Assembly: GCA_030427085.1 (NCBI GenBank)
Contig: JAUHXH010000001.1
Span: 496,001 to 560,000, forward strand
Source: Gammaproteobacteria bacterium
GTDB lineage: Bacteria > Pseudomonadota > Gammaproteobacteria > Pseudomonadales > Halieaceae
Length of the DNA stretch: 64,000 bases
Direction of reading: 5' to 3'
In this document: positions 31,700 through 39,955 of the stretch, one piece after another
How positions within the stretch are numbered: the stretch's first letter is position 1
Layout of the letters: the number at the start of each line of letters is the position of its first letter
Translations under genes and position numbers: made by a program
Notes under the pieces: generated by a model
What the model was told of the DNA's origin: nothing
The model's input: the letters and a program-made list of their open reading frames with translations, nothing else
The model's database searches: none

Positions 31700-33853
31700 G
31701 TGACCGCGCGACTGGACAGCGCCGAGGCCGGTGTTGATCTGGCCATCGAGCGGGTCGGTAAACGCCTGGTAGTAGGGGCGCCGTTGGGTCTGGGTAAGCC
31801 TGCCCAACTCCTCAATGCCTTCTACCGACGTGCCGTAGCCGATGATTCGCTCGAGTTGCTTATTTACACAGCACTCTCACTGGAGATTCCGCCGGTCGGG
31901 GAGGGCGTAGCGGCCCGCCTGGCAGCGCCAATCGTCGAACGATTGTTTGGCGGCGTGGTTGAGCTCGACTACATGCACGACCTGCGCGCGGGAAAGATTC
32001 CCCCAAACGTCCGCCTGCACGAGTTTTACGTCAAGGCGGGTTCGCTGGCCAAGGTACCTGCGGCCCAGCAAAACTATATTTCCTGCAATTACACCCACGT
32101 CGCCCGCGACCTTCACGCCGCGGGCGTCAACGTGCTGTTAAATCTGGTAGCGGCGGAAGAGGGTGACGATGGGCAGCGTATCAGCCTGTCCTGCAATCCC
32201 GATGTCAGCCTGGAGCTGGTGCGCCGCTTGCGGGAAGGCGACGGCCGCCCCTGGCTGGCGCTGGCTCAGGTGAATTCGGAGCTACCCTTCATGCCCCTGG
32301 ATGCTGAAGTGGGGCCGGGTTTCTTCGACGCCATACTGGATAGTCCCGAGACTGACACTCCTTTATTTGCAGTGCCAAACAGCCCTGTCCCACTTCAGGA
32401 TTACGCTGCGGCGTTACACGCCAGTGCGCTGGTCCCTGATGGCGGGACCTTGCAAATCGGTATCGGTGCCCTGGGTGATGCACTGGCACACAGCCTGGTG
32501 CTGAGGCAGCAGTCCAACGACGTCTATGGAGACTTGTTGTCTCGGCTTGCTCGTACACAGGGCGAGGGGGAGTTCCATTGGGGTTGCTTTGATAAAGGCC
32601 TGTACGGATGTACCGAGATGTTTGTCAGCGGGATGTTGGCGCTGATCGACGCGGGTGTGCTCAAGCGCCCGGTTTTCGACCATACCGCCTTACAGTGCGC
32701 CCTGAATGACGGGCAGCTGTCACAGGGGCCGGTGGACCCTGACTTTATCCGGAAAGCTATTGAGCTTGGCATCATTCCTCCCGTACTGACACCGGATGAC
32801 CTCACTCGGCTTCAGACAGTTGGTGTACTGCCGGAATCCCTCTCGCTCGTGGCCGGGCAGCTTTGTATTGGCGGGCAAAGCTACCTCAATTTCACCGCCG
32901 ACCCCGACACGGCTCAGGCACTACAGCGCAGTGCCACGGGCGCGATGTTGCGGGGCGGGCATATTCTGCATGGTGGCTTTTTCCTTGGCCCTCGTGACTT
33001 CTATCGACAATTGCGCGAGATGGATCACGCGCAGCGCAGCACCCTTTGCATGACCGGTGTGGAGCGCACTAACCAACTGCTGCTGGACGTGCCGCTGTAC
33101 TGCGCGCAGCGCCAGCAGGCCCGTTTCATCAATACCGCCATGATGGTGACGCTTAGCGGAGCCGTTGTTTCGGACGGACTGGAAGATGGCACTGTGGTCA
33201 GTGGGGTAGGTGGTCAGTACAACTTTGTAGCCATGGCCCACGATCTGCCCGGCGCGCGTTCGGTGATTTGCGTGCGCAGCACCCGTGGGCAAGGGGATAA
33301 GTTGCGGAGCAACATTGTGTCGTCTTACGGGCATACCACCATCCCCCGTCACCTGCGCGATCTGGTGGTGACAGAATACGGTGTTGCCGATCTGCGCGGC
33401 CAAGGTGACGCCGAAGTCGCCAAGCGATTGCTGTGCATTACAGACTCTCGCTTTCAGCGGGAGCTGCTGGAAGCAATGCAGCAGACGGGCAAGATCGAAG
33501 CAGGGTGGGAAATACCACTCGAACATCGCCACAACACGCCTGAACGCATTCAATCTGCCCTGGGGAGTGCGAGGGAGAATGGCCTGCTGCCCGCCTTTCC
33601 CTTTGGTACCGATCTTACTGGCGAGGAAGTTGCGCTGGGCGAGGCCTTGCGTTCAGTCCAGGCGGAATCCGAAGATTTAGCTCTTCTGCTGCCGGAACTA
33701 TTACGAGCCCTGCTGCACCGGCCTGACAGCGAGGCGGCAAAACCCTACCTCGAACGCCTGGGCCTGGAACATCCTGACAGCGGTCGGGAGTTCCTCATTC
33801 AACAGTTGCTCTTGCTGGAACTGGAACAACGCGGATATTTACGAGGCCTCTGA
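31700..33853 (+). CDS. acetyl-CoA hydrolase/transferase family protein
   Basis: The 717-residue protein matches the acetyl-CoA hydrolase/CoA-transferase fold: IPPNVRLHEFYVKAGS near 100, LQIGIGALGDALAHSLV near 255 and the C-terminal VVSGVGGQYNFVAMAHDLPGARS with the TTIPRHLRDLVVTEYGVADLRG block near 540. It is longer than the 430-500 residues typical for the family, with an extended N-terminal half and about 100 extra C-terminal residues. CoA transfer between short-chain acids is the family role; partner acids are unknown. GTG start without clear ribosome site. Confidence 0.83.
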   Translation: MTARLDSAEAGVDLAIERVGKRLVVGAPLGLGKPAQLLNAFYRRAVADDSLELLIYTALSLEIPPVGEGVAARLAAPIVERLFGGVVELDYMHDLRAGKIPPNVRLHEFYVKAGSLAKVPAAQQNYISCNYTHVARDLHAAGVNVLLNLVAAEEGDDGQRISLSCNPDVSLELVRRLREGDGRPWLALAQVNSELPFMPLDAEVGPGFFDAILDSPETDTPLFAVPNSPVPLQDYAAALHASALVPDGGTLQIGIGALGDALAHSLVLRQQSNDVYGDLLSRLARTQGEGEFHWGCFDKGLYGCTEMFVSGMLALIDAGVLKRPVFDHTALQCALNDGQLSQGPVDPDFIRKAIELGIIPPVLTPDDLTRLQTVGVLPESLSLVAGQLCIGGQSYLNFTADPDTAQALQRSATGAMLRGGHILHGGFFLGPRDFYRQLREMDHAQRSTLCMTGVERTNQLLLDVPLYCAQRQQARFINTAMMVTLSGAVVSDGLEDGTVVSGVGGQYNFVAMAHDLPGARSVICVRSTRGQGDKLRSNIVSSYGHTTIPRHLRDLVVTEYGVADLRGQGDAEVAKRLLCITDSRFQRELLEAMQQTGKIEAGWEIPLEHRHNTPERIQSALGSARENGLLPAFPFGTDLTGEEVALGEALRSVQAESEDLALLLPELLRALLHRPDSEAAKPYLERLGLEHPDSGREFLIQQLLLLELEQRGYLRGL

Positions 33854-33915
33854 ATTGCCGCTTTGCGCCATGGTGTGGCGGCGGTATGCTTGTTACTCAC
33901 TATCAGGGAACACCC

Positions 33916-34815
33916 ATGCCGCGCCAACTCAGCGACAAACTGGTTATTGCCATCTCTTCCCGGGCGCTGTTCGATCTGGACGCCAGCCACGCGGTTTACC
34001 GCGAGCAGGGGCTGGAAGCCTATTCCGCCTACCAGATTGATCATGAGGATGAGCCACTGGAGCCGGGCGAAGCTTTTCCGCTGGTCCATAAGCTGCTGGG
34101 CCTGAACGCACGCCTGGGTGGCGAACCGCAGGTGGAAGTGGTGCTGCTGTCCCGTAACAGCGCCGACACCGGCCTGCGTGTTTTCAACTCCATCGCCCAC
34201 CACAAACTGGCCATCAGTCGCGCCGCCTTTTGTGGCGGCGAAAGTCCCTATCGCTACATCAATGCCTTCGGCTGTCAGCTGTTCCTCTCCACCGAGGCGG
34301 ACGATGTCCGTCACGCCCTCGATCACGGCGTGGCGGCTGCGACTTTGGTGTCGAACAAGGGCGGGGGGATGGAATACGATCAATTGCGCATCGCCTTCGA
34401 TGGCGATGCGGTGTTGTTTTCGGACGAAGCCGAACAGGTTTTCAAGGAGCAGGGGTTGGAGGCGTTTACCGCCAGCGAACTGGCCTCGGCTCGCCAACCG
34501 CTGGCCGGCGGACCATTCAAACCCTTCCTTAGTGCTTTGCATCAGCTGCAGCAGGCCTTTCCGGCCACCGAAGCACCGCTGCGCACTGCCCTGGTCACAG
34601 CCCGATCGGCACCGGCCCATGAGCGGGTGATCCGCACGCTGCGGGCCTGGGACATCCGCATCGATGAGTCAATTTTCCTTGGTGGTCTGGATAAAACGGC
34701 ATTCCTGCGTGCCTACCGTGCCGATGTGTTCTTCGACGATCAGGCTACACACTGCGCCTCAGCCAGCGAACACATCGCCACCGGGCACGTACCACACGGG
34801 GTTGCCAACCGTTAG
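33916..34815 (+). CDS. cytosolic 5'-nucleotidase (NT5C1-like)
   Basis: The 299-residue protein matches the 5'-nucleotidase PF06189 family: LVIAISSRALFDLDASHAVY near residue 9, VVLLSRNSADTGLRVFNSI near 74, and a HAD-like VTARSAPAHERVIRTLR near 230 with FFDDQATH near 273. It dephosphorylates nucleoside monophosphates in the cytoplasm. The ATG at 33916, with AGGGA upstream, is preferred over an in-frame start ten codons earlier. Confidence 0.87.
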   Translation: MPRQLSDKLVIAISSRALFDLDASHAVYREQGLEAYSAYQIDHEDEPLEPGEAFPLVHKLLGLNARLGGEPQVEVVLLSRNSADTGLRVFNSIAHHKLAISRAAFCGGESPYRYINAFGCQLFLSTEADDVRHALDHGVAAATLVSNKGGGMEYDQLRIAFDGDAVLFSDEAEQVFKEQGLEAFTASELASARQPLAGGPFKPFLSALHQLQQAFPATEAPLRTALVTARSAPAHERVIRTLRAWDIRIDESIFLGGLDKTAFLRAYRADVFFDDQATHCASASEHIATGHVPHGVANR

Positions 34816-34902
34816 CACCCGGATTGTGGACTGTGTTGCACTCGCACGCCGTTATTCCCTTTGATATTGGCATTCGGGTAATTAAATGGCTATTCTTCAT
34901 AA

Positions 34903-35916
<1,014 letters not shown>

Positions 35917-35948
35917 CACTGGGTTTGATCTGCTACATTAGCGCCCCC

Positions 35949-35970
35949 GGCGGCGCTCGCCGCCTTTGTT
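35949..35970 (+). terminator. hairpin terminator after cysB
   Basis: GGCGGC (35949-35954), a four-base GCTC loop and GCCGCC (35959-35964) form a short perfect hairpin followed by TTTGTT. It lies 32 bases after the cysB stop and 22 bases before thrH, so it may end cysB transcripts or attenuate read-through into thrH. Confidence 0.5.
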
Positions 35971-35991
35971 GCAGACAATGGAGATTAGCCC

Positions 35992-36609
35992 GTGGAGTTA
36001 GCCTGCCTCGACCTCGAAGGTGTTCTGGTACCTGAAATCTGGATTGAATTTGCCGAGAAAACCGGCATTGATGAACTGCGGGCCACCACGCGGGATATTC
36101 CCGATTACGACGTATTGATGAAGCAGCGGCTGGCGCTGCTCGATCAACACGGCCTGAAAATCGATGATATCCAGGCCGTTATTGCCACCCTGGAACCGCT
36201 GCCCGGTGCGAAGGACTTCCTCGACTGGCTGCGCGAACGCTTCCAGGTGATCATCCTGTCGGATACCTTTTACGAGTTCTCCCAACCCCTCATGCGCCAA
36301 CTGGCCTGGCCCACGCTGTTCTGCCATCGGCTGATCTGCGATGAAGACGGCCGTGTGGTGGATTACAAACTGCGCCAGCCCGATCCGAAACGGGCCTCAG
36401 TGAAAGCGTTCCACAGCCTGAACTATCGCGTTATCGCCGCCGGTGACTCCTACAACGACACCACCATGCTGTCGGAGGCGGAAGTGGGTATCCTGTTCCA
36501 CGCTCCCCAGAATGTCATCGATGAGTTCCCGCAGTTCGAAGCGGTGCATGAGTTCGACGACCTGAAGCGCGCCTTCATCGCGGCCAGCGAGCGCAGTCTC
36601 AGCCTGTAA
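35992..36609 (+). CDS. thrH: phosphoserine phosphatase / homoserine phosphotransferase
   Basis: ThrH is a HAD-family enzyme of 205 residues that removes phosphate from phosphoserine and can pass it to homoserine. The nucleophile motif is LDLEGVLVPE (Asp7), motif II is ILSDTFYEF near 89, and motif III is AAGDSYNDTTML near 149. GGAG eight bases before the GTG start. The cysB-thrH order is shared with other gammaproteobacteria. Confidence 0.93.
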   Translation: MELACLDLEGVLVPEIWIEFAEKTGIDELRATTRDIPDYDVLMKQRLALLDQHGLKIDDIQAVIATLEPLPGAKDFLDWLRERFQVIILSDTFYEFSQPLMRQLAWPTLFCHRLICDEDGRVVDYKLRQPDPKRASVKAFHSLNYRVIAAGDSYNDTTMLSEAEVGILFHAPQNVIDEFPQFEAVHEFDDLKRAFIAASERSLSL

Positions 36610-36615
36610 GGCGTT

Positions 36616-37977
36616 CTAGCGTAGCCCGGAGTGCGCTTCCAGCGCGTGCAGGAAGCGCCCGACCTTGTCCAGTGTCTCCTGGAACTCCTCCTCACAGTTG
36701 GAGTCGGCGACGATACCGCCGCCGCCCCAGCAGTGTAGCTGCCCCTCGCGCGCGACCAGGGTGCGGATGGTGATGTTGCTGTCCATCCTGCCATCGGCGC
36801 TGATATAAAGGGCTGAACCACAGTAGGCTTGCCGGGGCTGCGGTTCGAGTTCCGCGATAATTTCCATTGCACGCCGTTTCGGGGCGCCGGTGATGGAGCC
36901 GCCCGGGAAGCTGTCGCGCAGCAAGTCCACTGCACTGCGGTCGGCGAGTAATTCGCCGCTGATGGTGCTTACCAGGTGGTGTACGGTGGGGTAGCTTTCC
37001 ACACTGAACAGGTTGTCTACCCGAATCGAGCCCGGTTCGCAGTTGCGCCCCAGGTCGTTGCGTAGCAAGTCGACAATCATCAGGTTTTCAGCCCGGTCCT
37101 TGCGACTGTTGCGCAACTCGGTAGCCAGTTGCCAGTCTCGCTCGGGATCGTCGAGGGCGCGCGGCCGGGTGCCTTTGATCGGCCGGGTTTCTACCCTGCG
37201 GCTTTTCAGGCTGAGGAAGCGTTCCGGTGAAACACACAGCACGGCACCTTCAGCCTGCGTCAAATAGGCGGAAAAGGGCGCACCGGCGATAGATCGCAGC
37301 AGTTTATACGCCGTAAAAGGGTCACCTTCGTATGGTGCGGTGAAATGCCGGGCCAGGTTGACCTGGTAACAGTCACCCGCCAGCAAATAATCGGCGATGG
37401 CCCCAAACGCCTCGGCGTAGGTGTCGGCATCGAAGGCAGTATCAAAAGCCCCACTCAGCCTGAAAGGTGCAGACTGCGAAACGATGGCCTTGTCGCGTAG
37501 GCGGCGCAGTAAATCGGCACGCAGCGATGCATCCAGGGCAGGCAGGGCGACCAGCGCAGAACGTGCCAGTAGATGATCCTGGATGACACACCAGTCGTAG
37601 GCCTTCACGTTGGCCAGTGGTGTGTTCGCCTGGCCGGGTACGTCGATTCCATGTAGTCGGCTACCGAGTTCATAGCCGAGATAACCCAGCAGTCCGCCGC
37701 AAAATGGCCACTCGCCATCGGCACTCTGTACGTCGTGATAACGGGAGCGGTGGTAGTAGGCCAGCTCCGCGAAGTATGACTCGGCGCCGGCCTGGTCGGT
37801 GTCTCCGGACAGAGCCTGCGGGCTGTCAGTTGCCGGCATTGCCACCATGATGTCGTAGCGGCCGGCGCTGGCGGCTCCGTGGCAGCTATCCAGAAAGGCA
37901 GCATCCGGCAGCTCCCGCAGTACTTCAAACAGGGCTGCGGAATCGGCTTGGTATGGAATTTCGTCGATGTGGAGCAT
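36616..37977 (-). CDS. pabB: aminodeoxychorismate synthase component I
   Basis: PabB converts chorismate and ammonia to 4-amino-4-deoxychorismate for folate. The 453 residues show the chorismate-binding domain in the C-terminal half: GDCYQVNLAR near 200, SPERFLSL near 250, KGTRPR near 268, SRKDRAENLMIVDLLRNDLGR near 290 and the FPGGSITGAPKRRAM block near 383. The ATG at 37977 is chosen; an upstream TTG nine codons earlier is weaker. It is convergent with thrH and divergent from the propionyl-CoA operon. Chorismate comes from aroC, at the left end of this window. Confidence 0.95.
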   Translation of the reverse strand: MLHIDEIPYQADSAALFEVLRELPDAAFLDSCHGAASAGRYDIMVAMPATDSPQALSGDTDQAGAESYFAELAYYHRSRYHDVQSADGEWPFCGGLLGYLGYELGSRLHGIDVPGQANTPLANVKAYDWCVIQDHLLARSALVALPALDASLRADLLRRLRDKAIVSQSAPFRLSGAFDTAFDADTYAEAFGAIADYLLAGDCYQVNLARHFTAPYEGDPFTAYKLLRSIAGAPFSAYLTQAEGAVLCVSPERFLSLKSRRVETRPIKGTRPRALDDPERDWQLATELRNSRKDRAENLMIVDLLRNDLGRNCEPGSIRVDNLFSVESYPTVHHLVSTISGELLADRSAVDLLRDSFPGGSITGAPKRRAMEIIAELEPQPRQAYCGSALYISADGRMDSNITIRTLVAREGQLHCWGGGGIVADSNCEEEFQETLDKVGRFLHALEAHSGLR

Positions 37978-37999
37978 GTCTACCCGCGCTGGCCCAGGC

Positions 38000-38070
38000 G
38001 TCAATTTCGGTCAATTTTTCTGTCAGTTGGAGAAATTGACTCACTTATACCCCTGAATTACTGTGAGTCG
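38000..38070 (+). promoter_or_regulatory. promoter with nested inverted repeats for the propionyl-CoA operon
   Basis: TTGACT (38036-38041) and TACTGT (38059-38064) are 17 bases apart, a good sigma70 pair directed toward the carboxylase genes. GTCAATTT occurs at 38000-38007 and 38010-38017 (one helical turn apart) and inverted as AAATTGAC at 38033-38040. A second perfect inverted repeat, GACTCAC (38038-38044) and GTGAGTC (38063-38069), overlaps both promoter boxes. A dedicated repressor or activator is inferred; none is encoded beside it. Confidence 0.6.
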
Positions 38071-38190
38071 CCGCTGCAAAATCAGGCCTGCATCCTATGC
38101 TTGTAGAGCAGTGTGCGCAAATTCCCCCGAGCAAGAGGAATCGGATCTACCGCGCTCGCGACGTATCTGGGCCCGGTAACGCCTACCATT

Positions 38191-39924
38191 ATGACAACCG
38201 CCAAAGACAACGCACTTATCGCATCCCTGGACAATCCCTTTGCTGAAGCCCAGGAAGTGGAATTCAAGGTACCCGGCCAGGTCGCTTCCGAGCCCGGTTT
38301 GTACGAGACCGCGCTGAAAGCCGGCTGGGAACTCCAGCAGCGACCGTATCAGGCTGCCGGCCTGAAAAATATCCAGCGGCAACACCAGAAAAACCGGATG
38401 ACCGTGTGGGAGCGGATTCGCTTTCTCGCGGACGAAGAACCCAAGGTGTTGTACCAGAACTGGGGGCCCAACCTGGACGGTGCCTCGCTGGTTACCGCGT
38501 TGATCCGTGTCGGCGGCCGGGACATCGCCATCTACGGGCACGATTTTACCGTCCGCGCCGGCTCCATGGATGCCACCAACGGTAAAAAACTGGCGCGACT
38601 GTTCGAGCTGGCGGCCAAACGCCGCATCCCCCTTGTGGGGCTTAACGATTCCGCAGGTGCTTACATTCCTGCCGGTGTCGGTGGCCTTGACGGCTACGCC
38701 GATGCCTTTACTGCGCTGCGCAAGATCAGCGGCGTGGTGCCCTCCATCATGTGTATGTTCGGTTTTAATGCCGGCGGTGGTTCCTATCTGCCACGGCAGG
38801 GTTCTTTCCTGATTCAGCCCAATGACACCTTTTTCGGCCTGACCGGGCCGGGCGTGGTGAAGTCGGTGTTGGGTGAAGACGTGACTCCCGATGAACTCGG
38901 TGGGCCGGGTGTACACAGCCAGAGCGGTGTAACTGATTTCTGTGTGCCGGATGAAGTGGCCGCGCTGCGCAAAGTGCGCGCGCTGCTGAACTATCTGCCC
39001 AGCCACAACGGCGAGCTGGCGCCGCACCAGGCGTCTTCCGATCCGGTCAATCGCAAGACCTGGGATATCGATATTCTGCTGAAAAAAGCCTTTAACTCGC
39101 CGACCGGATTCAACACCCCAATCGACATCAGCATCATGATCCAGCAGCTTTGCGATCACGGTGACTTCCTTGAAGTGCAGGCGGAGCGGGCACGTAATAC
39201 CGTTACCGCGCTGGGTCGTATGGGTGGCAACGTGGTGGGCTTTGTAGCCAACAATTCAGCGGTTTCTTCCGGCCAGATCGATATTGCGGCGGCCTATAAG
39301 AACGCGCGTTTTATCCGTTTTTGCAATCTCTACAACATCCCGGTGATTTTCCTGGAAGACACTACAGGCTTCCTGCCGGGTCGTGAGCAGGAGAGCAACG
39401 GTATCGTTCAGGCCGGTCGCGCCATGCTGGACGCCATTGTCGATTTGCGCACGCCGCGCTTCCTGGTGCTGGTACGTAACGCCTTTGGCGGCGCTTATGC
39501 GTCCTACAACAACTATCCGACAGGCGCCGACTTTGTTGTCGCGCTGCCCACCACGCGTGTGGCGGTGATGGGCCCGGCCGGGGTGGAGTATGTCTACAAG
39601 GATGAGCTGAAGAAAATTCGCGGCTCCGTGGCGCAGCGCATTGACGATGAATGTCAGGCGCAAATGTCTGCCGGTTTGTCGGAGTCCCAGGCGCGGGAGA
39701 CGGCGCAGCAACTGGTACAGGACTGGGTCAAGGCCGAGGAACAATTGCTGGCACAACGTTACGAGCGGGAACTTATGAATCCGAATGAGGCCCTCAGCCT
39801 TGGGTCGATTTCGCAGATTGTCATGCCCTCGGATTTACGCCAGGTACTGGCTGAGCATATGGACTTCTGCCTGCGACACTACCAGGCCAGCCCCATGCAG
39901 TCCGTACAGCGTGAATTCCACTAA
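38191..39924 (+). CDS. acyl-CoA carboxylase carboxyltransferase (beta) subunit, probably propionyl-CoA
   Basis: The 577-residue crotonase-fold carboxyltransferase carries [23 protein letters not shown] near 150, [13 protein letters not shown] near 190, [12 protein letters not shown] near 390 and [14 protein letters not shown] near 430, which bind CoA and carboxybiotin. It is longer than usual PccB (about 510-540) and clearly divergent in its first 100 residues. Propionyl-CoA as substrate is inferred from the epimerase and mutase downstream. The ATG at 38191 lacks a clear ribosome site; the upstream open frame lies in the leader. Confidence 0.88.
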   Translation: MTTAKDNALIASLDNPFAEAQEVEFKVPGQVASEPGLYETALKAGWELQQRPYQAAGLKNIQRQHQKNRMTVWERIRFLADEEPKVLYQNWGPNLDGASLVTALIRVGGRDIAIYGHDFTVRAGSMDATNGKKLARLFELAAKRRIPLVGLNDSAGAYIPAGVGGLDGYADAFTALRKISGVVPSIMCMFGFNAGGGSYLPRQGSFLIQPNDTFFGLTGPGVVKSVLGEDVTPDELGGPGVHSQSGVTDFCVPDEVAALRKVRALLNYLPSHNGELAPHQASSDPVNRKTWDIDILLKKAFNSPTGFNTPIDISIMIQQLCDHGDFLEVQAERARNTVTALGRMGGNVVGFVANNSAVSSGQIDIAAAYKNARFIRFCNLYNIPVIFLEDTTGFLPGREQESNGIVQAGRAMLDAIVDLRTPRFLVLVRNAFGGAYASYNNYPTGADFVVALPTTRVAVMGPAGVEYVYKDELKKIRGSVAQRIDDECQAQMSAGLSESQARETAQQLVQDWVKAEEQLLAQRYERELMNPNEALSLGSISQIVMPSDLRQVLAEHMDFCLRHYQASPMQSVQREFH

Positions 39925-39955
39925 GCCCGCACCGAACACAGATCGAGGATAAACC

